64,000 nt of DNA from JAHFTY01 sp964584785 (GCA_964584785.1 CAZPBY010000025.1:23715-87714), one strand, 5' to 3'. Numbered from the stretch's first letter, positions 26,589-35,175 are shown. The notes: generated by a model from the letters alone, not told the origin. Program-made: numbers and translations.

Positions 26589-27527
26589 ATGAGAATGTTC
26601 CCCACAAACACCGCGGCGGCTTCGATTCTTCTGGGAAGTCTTCTTGCCGCACCTGCCTTTCCGGCGGCAACTCAGCAGACTCGACCGGTGCCCCCGGAGA
26701 ATGCGACCAAGAAACGTGTGGAGTCCGCAGCGCCGGCGCCGGCGGCTCAGGTCGAACCCGCAAAGCCGTTCCAGTTGAATGCAGACCAGACACGACGGCA
26801 GCTGAATAGCATTCTTAGGCAGTACCCGCCGTCGTTGGACGACATTTTCAGGATGGATCCATCACTCCTGACCAACCGCGACTACCTGGCGATGTATCCC
26901 ACGCTTCGCGATTTCCTGAACGAACATCCGGAAATCGCTCACAATCCTTCGTACTTCGTAGGCGAGTTTCACGAGAACAATCGGGAAAGCGATTCGTACA
27001 AGATGTGGAGGGACGTCACCGAAGGCATTTCGATCATTACGGTCGCGCTGACGATCATCAGCCTTTTGGCATGGCTCATCAAAACGGCCGTCGACTACAG
27101 GCGATGGCTGCGGATCTCGCGGATCCAGGAGGACGTTCATTCGAGGCTCATGGATCGTCTCACCACGAACGAGGATCTGCTCGCATACATTCAAACACCT
27201 GCCGGACAGCAGTTCCTGCAGTCGACGCCGATTCAGACCCAAATCGGGCCACCCAGTATCGGCGCGCCGCTTGGCCGGATTCTGTGGTCGGCGCAGGTGG
27301 GACTGGTTCTGGCATTCGGCGGTCTTGGTCTCTATTACGCGTTTTCCCGGCTTACGCCCGACAGGGCGACGGAACCTTTTTTTGTGATCAGTATTCTCGC
27401 GTTGTCTGTGGGCGTCGGATTCATTGTTTCGTCGGCGGTCGCGTTCGCGTTCTCTCAACGGCTCGGACTGCTCGACAATCTGACCCGGCCGCCAAACCCA
27501 AACAAACAGGCATCGACACAACCATGA
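26589..27527 (+). CDS. Membrane protein of unknown function upstream of an ECF sigma factor
   Basis: The protein has 312 residues. GGAG precedes the start. An N-terminal signal sequence (ASILLGSLLAAPAFPAA) leads to an Ala/Pro-rich region, an exported domain with YPTLRDFLNEHPEIAHNPSYF, and three likely membrane helices (about 140-160, 235-255 and 265-285). Between the first and second helices is a charged helical segment (RWLRISRIQEDVHSRLMDRL). No family is recognised. It ends 4 bp before the sigma factor and very likely forms an operon with it and the anti-sigma gene, so it may sense or transmit an envelope signal. Confidence 0.75.
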   Translation: MRMFPTNTAAASILLGSLLAAPAFPAATQQTRPVPPENATKKRVESAAPAPAAQVEPAKPFQLNADQTRRQLNSILRQYPPSLDDIFRMDPSLLTNRDYLAMYPTLRDFLNEHPEIAHNPSYFVGEFHENNRESDSYKMWRDVTEGISIITVALTIISLLAWLIKTAVDYRRWLRISRIQEDVHSRLMDRLTTNEDLLAYIQTPAGQQFLQSTPIQTQIGPPSIGAPLGRILWSAQVGLVLAFGGLGLYYAFSRLTPDRATEPFFVISILALSVGVGFIVSSAVAFAFSQRLGLLDNLTRPPNPNKQASTQP

Positions 27528-27531
27528 GTCT

Positions 27532-28101
27532 ATGTTTTTCCGCGACATAACCTTCAACGAAGCCCAAAGGCTGCAGCAAGGAACCACTGAGGCGGACGCC
27601 GCGCTTCAAATGGACCAGGATACGTTTCGCTCTTTTTATGAACGTCATGCTCGATCGCTGTGGGTTTTCCTGTGGCGCCGGACCGGCGACGCGCAGGCCG
27701 CGGACGATCTCTTGCAGGAAACGTTCTACCGGTTCCTTCGAGCTCGCGGCAATTACGAGAATGAGGCGCACCGTCGAAACTACGTATTTCGGATCGCCGC
27801 GAATCTGGCGAACGATACGTACCGGCTGAAGATGGAGCGCGGCACAACGGTCTCTCTCGACGATCATCGCGAGTTTGCACCGAAGGCGCCGGACTCATTC
27901 ACGACGAACGAGAAACGCCGCGATCTCGATCGCGCCATGTCCAAACTTCCGGCGCGGCAGCGCGACGCGTTATGGCTGGCGTATGTCGAGGGCTCGTCGC
28001 ACGAAGAAATCGCCGGAATACTGGGAATGAAAGTCGGAAGTATCAAGCTGCTGCTGTTTCGTGCCCGTCGCAAGATGGTGAAACTGCTGCGGAGTTCGTG
28101 A
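27532..28101 (+). CDS. ECF (sigma-70 family) RNA polymerase sigma factor
   Basis: The protein has 189 residues. Region 2 is seen in FRSFYERHARSLWVFLWRRT, then DDLLQETFYRFL. Region 4 has the helix-turn-helix (LPARQRDALWLAYVEGSSHE, then EIAGILGMKVGSIKLLLFRA). The start at 27532 is the first in-frame ATG after the upstream stop; one at 27610 would remove 26 residues and still leave region 2 intact, and neither has a clear ribosome site. The target promoter is unknown. Confidence 0.9.
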   Translation: MFFRDITFNEAQRLQQGTTEADAALQMDQDTFRSFYERHARSLWVFLWRRTGDAQAADDLLQETFYRFLRARGNYENEAHRRNYVFRIAANLANDTYRLKMERGTTVSLDDHREFAPKAPDSFTTNEKRRDLDRAMSKLPARQRDALWLAYVEGSSHEEIAGILGMKVGSIKLLLFRARRKMVKLLRSS

Positions 28102-28118
28102 AGGGTAACGCAAGAAAT

Positions 28119-28604
28119 ATGCAGATGAACGAATGTAGTCGTGAAGCCGAGATCGTCGAGGCGGTATCGTTGGGCCGGTGGGAAAACCAGACCAGCATCG
28201 AGTTGCGATCCCATGCCGCCGGCTGTGTGGTTTGCACTGAAGTCCTCACCGTCGCGAAAGCCCTCAACGAGGATCATGCGGCCATCGTTCCGAATGTGCG
28301 CATCCCGTCCGCCGGACTGGTGTGGTGGCGCGCCGAATTGCGGGCCCGCCGCGAGGCCGTTCGTGCGGCCGAACGTCCGCTCACAGTCGTTCACGCGTTT
28401 GCCGGCGCGGCGGCGTTCGGAGTCCTCTTTGCGGTCCTCATCCAGATGTCTCCGTGGCTGGTGCAAACGCTTGCGACATTTCTCGGATGGATGCCCGGAT
28501 CTGTCACCCTGCTGCGCCAGCATCTGACGCTGGTGCTCACTCTGACTGCATTGCTCATACTTGCTCCCGTGGCCCTCTACTTTGTCCTGTCCGATAAACA
28601 GTGA
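28119..28604 (+). CDS. Membrane anti-sigma factor with zinc-finger motif
   Basis: The protein has 161 residues. The N-terminal HAAGCVVC is the H-x3-C-x2-C motif of ZAS anti-sigma factors, which hold their sigma factor at the membrane. Two hydrophobic segments follow (HAFAGAAAFGVLFAVLIQMS and a second near the C-terminus ending LFVLSDKQ-like). ATG at 28119 is chosen; a GTG at 28098 overlapping the sigma stop codon is an alternative. The pairing with the sigma gene immediately upstream makes the function fairly sure. Confidence 0.85.
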   Translation: MQMNECSREAEIVEAVSLGRWENQTSIELRSHAAGCVVCTEVLTVAKALNEDHAAIVPNVRIPSAGLVWWRAELRARREAVRAAERPLTVVHAFAGAAAFGVLFAVLIQMSPWLVQTLATFLGWMPGSVTLLRQHLTLVLTLTALLILAPVALYFVLSDKQ

Positions 28605-28760
28605 GACCGGCTCCTCCTGAACTACCGGAGCGTGAAAAAAATCGAAGCCGAGTCGTATCCCCTCTTTCGAGGCACAGCTGTCAAATTGATTTACGTGCTG
28701 AGCTGAAATTCATAACCGACGCGGGTTTCCGACCGTTTGCGCGGATGGGGGTGTGGCGAC

Positions 28761-28797
28761 ACTCCCCTCCTGACTCAGACTGACTCAGGAGGGGAGT
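28761..28797. repeat. 13-bp hairpin in a 330-bp intergenic gap
   Basis: Stem ACTCCCCTCCTGA/TCAGGAGGGGAGT with an 11-nt loop, flanked by GTGTGG and CCACAC that can extend the pairing with a bulge. It lies in the gap 28605-28933 downstream of the anti-sigma gene. The rest of that gap shows no convincing gene. It could be a terminator or a REP-like unit. Confidence 0.55.
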
Positions 28798-28869
28798 TGC
28801 TCCTCCCACACTGGATCCCGGCTTGTATTTTTTTCAAAAGCCCCGCTGAATTTCACAGGGACTACCCAA

Positions 28870-28899
28870 TTGTGCGATCGCGGCAGCCTCAGATAAAAT
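28870..28899 (+). promoter_or_regulatory. Candidate sigma-70 promoter for the small Gly-rich exported protein
   Basis: TTGTGC (28870-28875), an 18-bp spacer and TAAAAT (28894-28899) lie 34 bases before the ATG. Confidence 0.4.
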
Positions 28900-28933
28900 G
28901 GCCGCACTTTTGCAATTCATTAAGGAGAACAGC

Positions 28934-29323
28934 ATGAAGAAAGTTTTTCTATTGCCAGCGGCGTTATTCGCCATGTCCGCTCTGGTCTATGCGCAAGGCG
29001 TCGACGGCAAATGGACCGGCGAGCAGCAGGGACGAGGCGGCACGACCCCGATCACTGTTGAGTTGAAGAATGACGGCGGCAAACTCAGCGGATCGTACAA
29101 GGCCGGCGACAATGCAGCCATTCAGATCAGCGACGGAAAAGCCGACGGGATGAAGGTCAGCTTCAAAGTCACCCAGAACTTTCGCGGCACCGACGTTCAA
29201 ATCACGTACAACGGCGAAGTGAAGGGCGATGAATTGACGTTGACTCGCGAGCTCGGGGGCGGTGGTGGTGGTGGTGGCGGTGGCCGTGGCGCTCAACCAC
29301 TCGTCCTGAAACGCTCGAAGTAA
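28934..29323 (+). CDS. Small exported protein with polyglycine run
   Basis: The protein has 129 residues. The ATG at 28934 has a TAAGGAG site nine bases upstream and opens a signal peptide (VFLLPAALFAMSALVYAQG). The mature part is an antiparallel-strand pattern (VDGKWTGEQQGRGG, ITVELKNDGGKLSGSYK, ADGMKVSFKVT, VQITYNGEVKGDELTLTREL) like a small lipocalin or beta-barrel. Near the C-terminus it carries a run of ten glycines encoded mainly by GGT. No enzymatic motif is seen. It is followed by a strong terminator, so it is probably a single-gene unit. Confidence 0.75.
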   Translation: MKKVFLLPAALFAMSALVYAQGVDGKWTGEQQGRGGTTPITVELKNDGGKLSGSYKAGDNAAIQISDGKADGMKVSFKVTQNFRGTDVQITYNGEVKGDELTLTRELGGGGGGGGGGRGAQPLVLKRSK

Positions 29324-29336
29324 TACAGTCCACACG

Positions 29337-29378
29337 CAGCGCCTGCATCGGACCATCGCTGCAGGCGCTGGCTTTTTT
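29337..29378 (+). terminator. Rho-independent terminator
   Basis: Perfect 11-bp stem CAGCGCCTGCA/TGCAGGCGCTG with a 12-nt loop, then GC and six T residues (29373-29378). It ends four bases before the next start codon, so the cyclase gene has almost no leader unless transcription reads through. Confidence 0.88.
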
Positions 29379-29382
29379 GCGG

Positions 29383-30021
29383 ATGATCTACGACGTCAGC
29401 GTTCCCCTCACCAATCGCACACCGGTTTGGCCCACCGATCCGCCGCTAAAGCTGACGACGCTAACCCACACCTCGCGCGACAAAGGTCACACGATACGCG
29501 TTACGAATATCGAAATGGGTTCGCACACCGGAACACATATCGATGCGCCGTGGCACTTCATCGAGAATGGGCGGCGTCTCAATGAAATCCCGCTGGAAAC
29601 GCTCGTCGGACCGGCCACGGTATTCGAGATTCGCAATGTGCGATCAATCGCAGCTCCGAACGTCGAATCGCTCTCACTCGATGGCGTCGAGCGAATTCTT
29701 TTCAAGACGGACAATTCCAGTCACTGGACGGACGAAACGTTTCATGAGGACTTTGTCTACCTGGAAGCCGAGGCAGCGCAGATTCTGGTCGGCAAGGGCG
29801 TGAAACTCGTCGGCATCGACTACCTGTCGATTGATCAGTTTCATGCCTCGAACCACCCTTCACATTTCGTGCTTCTTGGACGGAATGTCGTGATTGTCGA
29901 GGGGCTGAATTTGGCGCGGGTCCCGCCCGGGAAATATCATATGACCGCGCTGCCTCTCAATTTGCAGGAAGTGGACGGCGCCCCGACACGCGTGGTTCTA
30001 AGAACCATTGAAAATGGTTAA
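29383..30021 (+). CDS. Cyclase-family (kynurenine formamidase-like) metal-dependent hydrolase
   Basis: The protein has 212 residues. The metal-binding signature HTGTHIDAPWHF is an exact match to the HXGTHXDXPXH motif of this family, which includes bacterial kynurenine formamidase and isatin hydrolase. The GIDYLSIDQFH segment and a final MTALPLNLQEVDGAPTRVVL are also typical. It hydrolyses a cyclic or formyl amide; the substrate is not determined by context. The ATG at 29383 is chosen over a TTG at 29377. Confidence 0.88.
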   Translation: MIYDVSVPLTNRTPVWPTDPPLKLTTLTHTSRDKGHTIRVTNIEMGSHTGTHIDAPWHFIENGRRLNEIPLETLVGPATVFEIRNVRSIAAPNVESLSLDGVERILFKTDNSSHWTDETFHEDFVYLEAEAAQILVGKGVKLVGIDYLSIDQFHASNHPSHFVLLGRNVVIVEGLNLARVPPGKYHMTALPLNLQEVDGAPTRVVLRTIENG

Positions 30022-30024
30022 GTA

Positions 30025-30696
30025 TCAGCCGGCGCTGGCGAGTGAATAGCCGTGTTCCTGCGCGCGGTTTACAGCGAGGATACCGGCCGGAACCAAGCGG
30101 GCATTGGGAACCAGATTCGCCGAAAGTTCGGCGAACAGGGCGTCCTGTGTGCCGTTCGTTGCACGCGCCAGCGTGCCGGCGATCGCGCGTGTCGCCATCT
30201 GGCAAACGGCGATGTGCGCACCGCGTTTGATCAACGTTTCCATACGGCCGCCCTGCGTCGCGTATGTATTGACGACGGGCGCTTCCTTTGTTTTTGGATC
30301 GACGAAATTGGCCTGCTTGGACAGCTCCGCGCTGTACCTGGCCCAGATGGCATCGTTGTAACCGAACGCGGTCGACTTATGACGAACAACGATCAGGACC
30401 GCGAGGTCGCTGTCCTGCAGTCCGTAACCTGTCTTGTTCGCCTCAAAGAAATTGCTCGCAAATTGAAGGCCTGAACCTAACCCGTCCGGTGAAATCGTGT
30501 CGAAAACTAAACGGTGCTTGCCCGGAATCTGATCGTACCAATCGTCCTGCTCGTGCCGCTCCGGCTGCCATGACGACGACTGAGCCTGCGCTGCAGGGGA
30601 CATCGCAAAAGTGGCGCCCACCAGACCAACTCCTGAACCCACCCGACTCAAAAACAATCGCCGCGGCAACGGCGGCTGGAAACGTTTGTCGCTCAT
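30025..30696 (-). CDS. Tat-exported DsrE-like protein
   Basis: The protein has 223 residues. A GAGG site precedes the ATG. A twin-arginine signal is clear (PLPRRLFLSRVGSGVGLVG ending in AQAQS). The mature part looks like the DsrE/DsrF sulfur-relay fold: a start HRLVFDTISPDGLG, AVLIVVRHKSTAFGY, GAHIAVCQMATRA with a single well-placed Cys, and NARLVPAGILAVNRAQEHGY. Most DsrE-fold proteins are cytoplasmic, so Tat export suggests it is folded or carries a cofactor before crossing the membrane. It is convergent with the cyclase gene. Confidence 0.75.
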   Translation of the reverse strand: MSDKRFQPPLPRRLFLSRVGSGVGLVGATFAMSPAAQAQSSSWQPERHEQDDWYDQIPGKHRLVFDTISPDGLGSGLQFASNFFEANKTGYGLQDSDLAVLIVVRHKSTAFGYNDAIWARYSAELSKQANFVDPKTKEAPVVNTYATQGGRMETLIKRGAHIAVCQMATRAIAGTLARATNGTQDALFAELSANLVPNARLVPAGILAVNRAQEHGYSLASAG

Positions 30697-30742
30697 TCGA
30701 GCCTCGCTTTCATTGAATCGCAGAGGAGTTTACACTCTTGTC

Positions 30743-31492
30743 ATGCCGTATGGCTACTTCGGGGCGATGGCCCTCGCATCACTGGTTGGACTGGTCCTTG
30801 GCGCGCTTGGCGGCGGCGGATCGATCGTGACGACACCGATTCTCGTTTATGTCGCGCAGATTCCTCCGGAGAGAGCCGTCGGCATGTCGCTCGTCGTGGT
30901 GGGCCTGACGAGTCTTGTCGGCGCGGTCCTGCACATTCGCCGCGGAAATTTTGCGGCAAGACCGGCCTTGCTTTTCGCGTTGACCGGTATGATCGGATCT
31001 TTTCTGGGCGCCAATGGAACGCATCTGTTCGCATCCAGAACGCTCATGCTGATCTTTTCAAGCATCATGCTCGTTGTCGGCATTGTGATGTGGAATGCGC
31101 CGGCTGCGTGTCCCACGAAGCGCCACAAGGCCAGCGACTGTCTGATAGCCGGATTCGCCGTCGGTCTGCTGACGGGCTTCATTGGCGTGGGTGGAGGATT
31201 CTTGATTGTCCCGGCTCTCGTTTTGTTCGCGGACCTCGAAACGAAACTGGCTGCGGGGACGTCGCTCGGCGTCATTGCGGTGAACTGCGCCACTGGACTC
31301 CTGGGCCACGTCCGATTCGTGCAGATCGACTGGTTCCTGCTGGGAGGGTTTTTGGCATTCGCGATCACCGGCATCATCATCGGCACCCGCATATCGCACC
31401 GGCTGCCTGAGCTCCAACTCCGAAAAGCCTTCGCAGTCACGGTGGTCATACTCGCTATTTTGATCGGCGCAAACAACATGCTTGCGCGTTAA
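30743..31492 (+). CDS. TauE/SafE-family membrane transporter
   Basis: The protein has 249 residues and about eight hydrophobic segments in two halves, each starting with the family's glycine-rich motif: LGALGGGGSIVTTPILVYV near the N-terminus and TGFIGVGGGFLIVPALVLFA in the middle. Family members export sulfite, sulfoacetate or other small sulfur or organic anions. It is divergent from the DsrE-like gene with only 46 bp between them, which hints at a sulfur-related pair, but the substrate is not shown. The ATG at 30743 is the only in-frame start giving the full first helix. Confidence 0.88.
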   Translation: MPYGYFGAMALASLVGLVLGALGGGGSIVTTPILVYVAQIPPERAVGMSLVVVGLTSLVGAVLHIRRGNFAARPALLFALTGMIGSFLGANGTHLFASRTLMLIFSSIMLVVGIVMWNAPAACPTKRHKASDCLIAGFAVGLLTGFIGVGGGFLIVPALVLFADLETKLAAGTSLGVIAVNCATGLLGHVRFVQIDWFLLGGFLAFAITGIIIGTRISHRLPELQLRKAFAVTVVILAILIGANNMLAR

Positions 31493-31525
31493 GTAAACGC
31501 CGCGGGTACGACGCCTCTCCAAACG

Positions 31526-32749
31526 TTATTGCTTCTGGTGATAAATGTGGCAAACGGCGCAACGGTCCGGGGCGCGCGACGGAGCGTGGCATGTCAGGCA
31601 ATCGCTGCGCGACGGAAGCAGCACGTCCGCGGTCTCGGAACTTTCCGCGACATTCTTATGGCACGACTCGCACTGCAGCATCCGGTGAGGCTCATGTGCG
31701 AACCTGCTGTGAGGAAACCACACGTTCGGTATCCCGGTCTTGACGACGGTCGGGATTCTTGCCGTGGCGTTCTGCACGACGTGACATTCGCGGCATTTCT
31801 TTTCAAACAGCAGCCTGTTGGAATCCACGATTTTGCGTTCGAGCCACTGCGGCAAATTGCGTGGAGCCTCGTCAACCATCCGGCGCAGTTCTGCAATGTT
31901 CCGGGCCGGATGCCAATCCACATCCTTCTTCCATTCATTCGGATTTCGGCCGGCATATTTTGCGAGAGCCGTTCGAACAAACGCCTCGACGTATATCGGC
32001 TCCTCATGAGGCGCCGGTTCCGGTACGAGTTCGAAAAACTCCAGCCTGTGGCATGACTGGCAATCGCGCTCAAACTCGATCGGCTTGATGCCGGTGCCTC
32101 CTTTATCCGTCTGGTGACAGTCCGCGCATTTCATCTGAACCGGACGGCCGTCCGCACCCGGTAAATCGGGACGGAGGTGTTTTTTGTGATTCAGTTTGAT
32201 CTGAGCCGTGTCCTTTTGATGATCGCGAATGACTTTGAATTCAGGATGCACCGACGCAAATGACATGATCCGCGCCACGTATCCCGCCGGCGGTGGAGTG
32301 CCGGCAGTCGACTGCGGCAGCGCGGCGTGACACTGCGTGCATTTCGCGTCACGAACCAGCGACGGCCGAAACGTTTGTCCACGATGCTCTTCATGACAGG
32401 TTGCGCAATCCGGCTGCGCTCCCGCCTGTCCCGCATAGAGCTGATTGGTGTGATGGATCGGGCCGGCGTGACAGACCGTACATGCGGAACTCGTCACCGA
32501 TCGAGAGACCCATGCGCCTTTCGAACCCGTGTGGCACCGCACACAGTCGTTCTCAATAAACGAATGCGGACTCGCAAGCTTTGCCGGGCTGTACAGTTCG
32601 CGATAACCCACAAGCGACTGCACCAGCAGCCAAAAGCCGGCGATCGCCGCAGCGGCGATGGACAGTTGAATCTTCAGCCGCCGAAACGGATGGGGCCGCT
32701 TGAAGTAATCAATCTGAATTTTGAATGGCGAGCTCGGTTTCTCCGGCAC
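31526..32749 (-). CDS. Ten-heme c-type cytochrome with N-terminal membrane anchor
   Basis: The protein has 407 residues and a GTG start. After a basic N-terminus comes one membrane helix (AAAAIAGFWLLVQSLVG), then ten CXXCH motifs: CVRCH, CTVCH, CATCH, CTQCH, CADCH, CQSCH, CRECH, CESCH, CLTCH and CAVCH. All are followed by a periplasm-facing hydrophilic sequence. An uncleaved anchor and many hemes recall NapC/NrfH/CymA-type quinol-linked cytochromes, but this one has more hemes and is longer. It is the third gene of a unit with the iron-sulfur protein and the b-type membrane protein, and it likely accepts electrons from the latter. Confidence 0.92.
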   Translation of the reverse strand: MPEKPSSPFKIQIDYFKRPHPFRRLKIQLSIAAAAIAGFWLLVQSLVGYRELYSPAKLASPHSFIENDCVRCHTGSKGAWVSRSVTSSACTVCHAGPIHHTNQLYAGQAGAQPDCATCHEEHRGQTFRPSLVRDAKCTQCHAALPQSTAGTPPPAGYVARIMSFASVHPEFKVIRDHQKDTAQIKLNHKKHLRPDLPGADGRPVQMKCADCHQTDKGGTGIKPIEFERDCQSCHRLEFFELVPEPAPHEEPIYVEAFVRTALAKYAGRNPNEWKKDVDWHPARNIAELRRMVDEAPRNLPQWLERKIVDSNRLLFEKKCRECHVVQNATARIPTVVKTGIPNVWFPHSRFAHEPHRMLQCESCHKNVAESSETADVLLPSRSDCLTCHAPSRAPDRCAVCHIYHQKQ

Positions 32750-32763
32750 GTCCTAGGGCTCCA

Positions 32764-33591
32764 TCACGTATGACGAAGTGCCACGAACATGTGCACCAGC
32801 GTCAGAACCAGCAAAGCGGCAGACAGGGGAACATGAACAAGCAGCCAACCATGGAGAATCCTGTGAAGCTTCGTCTGGCGGGCCAGGTCCCGTCGCTGCC
32901 AGATAATCTTGTTGAGCTCGAGCAGGACCGGATGCGATTCCGGCGGCACGAGTTTTCGAACGTGATCGAAAAGGCTACGGCTTCGTTGCTCCACCGCAAA
33001 CAGTCCTTTGGGGTTTCGCAGGTAAGGCAGAATCGCGCTCGTATAAAACTCCCTCACGATCTTGTAACCCGCCTTGTCTTCCGCGTCCGGCTTAGGTTTC
33101 AGAGATTCCACCCGCTGCTCGGCAGTCTCGAAAAGATGCTCCAAATACCCGTCCGTTTGTTCGAAGACCACTTCCGTCGGAACGGTGTCCATCATGAGTT
33201 TAGGGATAAACTGCTGCAGCGCAACTCCGAAGATTCCGCTCAACACGATCGTGGCGAAAACAATCATCAGCACAGTCGTCAGCGAACCGCCGAGTGAGAA
33301 TCCGCCATGGAACAGAATCATGGGTACGCTGAGCAGTCCCAACCAGACGTGACCTCTCAGCCATAAGGAAACGCGACCGACATGAAGCGTCGGGAATTTT
33401 TTGCGAGCGCCCAAAATGCCGGCAAAGGTCATCATCGCGGTTCCGGCGACGCCGTAGAACAGGCCGGCCCAGCTTCCGCCGGATGGCGGCGCGAATGCCG
33501 CGCGGGCATAAGGAATGTAGAGCAGCGTGGCAATCGCGCCGATGACGATTACGGCGGTGATCCACGATTTGTCTGACGAGTCGACGATCAC
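32764..33591 (-). CDS. Di-heme b-type membrane subunit
   Basis: The protein has 275 residues and a GTG start overlapping the upstream stop as GTGA (33588-33591), so translation is coupled. There are about five membrane helices. Two of them carry His pairs exactly 14 residues apart (HVWLGLLSVPMILFH and HVPLSAALLVLTLVH), the spacing used in bc1 and b6 cytochromes to hold two stacked b hemes. A long soluble loop (about 130-235) separates helices 4 and 5. It would move electrons across the membrane between the cytoplasmic iron-sulfur protein and the periplasmic ten-heme cytochrome. I recognise no named family. Confidence 0.8.
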   Translation of the reverse strand: MIVDSSDKSWITAVIVIGAIATLLYIPYARAAFAPPSGGSWAGLFYGVAGTAMMTFAGILGARKKFPTLHVGRVSLWLRGHVWLGLLSVPMILFHGGFSLGGSLTTVLMIVFATIVLSGIFGVALQQFIPKLMMDTVPTEVVFEQTDGYLEHLFETAEQRVESLKPKPDAEDKAGYKIVREFYTSAILPYLRNPKGLFAVEQRSRSLFDHVRKLVPPESHPVLLELNKIIWQRRDLARQTKLHRILHGWLLVHVPLSAALLVLTLVHMFVALRHT

Positions 33592-35123
33592 TTGGGTCTA
33601 TCGCTGTCCGAAAATGCGAAGCCGATCTGCGGTTCGAAGAACTTCTGAGGATCCACGCGATAGGCCGCGTCGTGAGGACAGGCATAGACGCAGCTTGGCT
33701 CGTCGTGACCCACACATAAGTCGCAAACGGTCGCCTTCTTTTTGACGACTTCCTTCATTTCCCCGGATTCCGCGTCTTTCTCAGCAACGGTAAAGCTGTG
33801 CATATTGATGTTGTGATACGGGCACTGCTTGGCACAGAGTCCACACCCGATACACCAATCTTCGATGATGATCTCCAGCGAGTCCTGGCGGCGGATCGAT
33901 CCGACAGGACATCCCACCATGCACAACGGATCGCGACACTGGCGGCACGACGTCGCCACGAGGTACTTGTCGTAGCGAACGCCTTCGCGGATCAGCCGCG
34001 TAATGCCGTCGTGAGCCGATGCGCAGCCGCGCACGCAATCGTCGCAGCGCGTGCATTTCTCGAGATCCAGGATCAGAAGGTTCTCGGCCCCCATCAACTG
34101 CTGACCCAGAAAATCGTTCAGCAGCACGCTCTTCATCTGAAGGCTCTGTTCCTGATTCGCCTGAATCCGGCTGTGCGCCACCTTCTTCAGTTCCTCACGA
34201 ATCCTTTCGAACCGGCCGGTCATCAACTGAAAATCAGCTTTCGAAATCCGCACGGCCTGCACCTGATCCAGCGCGGAACAGGTCGCGGTACGAATATCGC
34301 CGTTGAGCAGGCCGATCTCGCCGAAGAACTGGCCACGAGCGAGGTAAGCCATCACCATGTCGCCGCCCGGGAACGCCTGGCTGACCTTCACGTGACCCAT
34401 GCGAATCAGGTAGAACGCATCGGCGGGATCCCCCTGTTTGCAGATAATGGAGCCCGGTTCAAATTGCACGAGCTCGGCACGATCCTTGAGGTATGCAATG
34501 AAATCGGCCGGCAGATCGCTGAACATGGGGACACTGCGCAGATGCGAGTCGAGTGTGCGTTTGCGATAAGCCTCGTCTACGCGGGCTTTGAAGTCTTTGT
34601 TCTTCTGAAGCATCTGGAGGATGTTGCTCATCATTTCGAGCATGACGCAATCCTCCGACGCACGAACCGATGCCGACCGCGGATAGAAATTCAAGCACGT
34701 CATTTCGCCGAACAGGTCGCCTTCGCCGAGTTGCGCGACCGGATTATCCAGCGACAAATCCACCGATGCATCAATTGGAATGTAGACCGTTGGACCTGCA
34801 CTTTGTTTCCTCGGCCCGGGCATCAGCCTGCTGGTTATTTTTTGGAACCAGCTGCGTTTTTCCGCCTGTGTCTTGACATGCGAAATTCGCGCGTTGATAA
34901 AGATCTCTACTCTTCCAGAGAGAATGTAAAAGGCCGTGAATCCCTGCTCGCCCTCGCGGCAGACGATGTCGCCTTTCTTGAACCGCCGGAGAACTGCGGC
35001 GCCTAAGTTTTTTTCGAGGAGTTTTTCGGAGACGCCTTTGAAAAACGGGAACTGTAGAAGCTCCCTGGGGGACAGAACTTCACCGACTTCGATCCTTCTG
35101 TGAACCTGTTCTGCTGTCGACAT
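33588..35123 (-). CDS. Two cyclic-nucleotide-binding domains fused to a four-cluster ferredoxin
   Basis: The protein has 511 residues. Two cNMP-binding (CAP_ED) domains come first (about 20-155 and 190-315), with phosphate-binding-cassette-like sequences GEGDLFGEMTCLN ... RSASVRA and RGQFFGEIGLLNGD ... RTATCSA. The C-terminal third has sixteen Cys in four groups: CTRCDDCVRGC, CRQCRDPLCMVGC, CIGCGLCAKQC and CDLCVGHDEPSCVYAC. This is the layout of four-[4Fe-4S] electron-transfer subunits such as NrfC, HybA and FdnB. No signal peptide is seen, so it is cytoplasmic. It is the first gene of the unit with the b-type subunit and the ten-heme cytochrome. Confidence 0.93.
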   Translation of the reverse strand: MSTAEQVHRRIEVGEVLSPRELLQFPFFKGVSEKLLEKNLGAAVLRRFKKGDIVCREGEQGFTAFYILSGRVEIFINARISHVKTQAEKRSWFQKITSRLMPGPRKQSAGPTVYIPIDASVDLSLDNPVAQLGEGDLFGEMTCLNFYPRSASVRASEDCVMLEMMSNILQMLQKNKDFKARVDEAYRKRTLDSHLRSVPMFSDLPADFIAYLKDRAELVQFEPGSIICKQGDPADAFYLIRMGHVKVSQAFPGGDMVMAYLARGQFFGEIGLLNGDIRTATCSALDQVQAVRISKADFQLMTGRFERIREELKKVAHSRIQANQEQSLQMKSVLLNDFLGQQLMGAENLLILDLEKCTRCDDCVRGCASAHDGITRLIREGVRYDKYLVATSCRQCRDPLCMVGCPVGSIRRQDSLEIIIEDWCIGCGLCAKQCPYHNINMHSFTVAEKDAESGEMKEVVKKKATVCDLCVGHDEPSCVYACPHDAAYRVDPQKFFEPQIGFAFSDSDRPK

Positions 35124-35175
35124 TCTTCGCCATCCTTTGCGACTTGGAGCGTCGAACTTAACACTCGGCCGAGGA

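Noticed and set aside
28601..28783. 60-codon plus-strand frame after the anti-sigma gene
   Set aside because: No ribosome site and no plausible composition; it spans a hairpin-containing intergenic gap.
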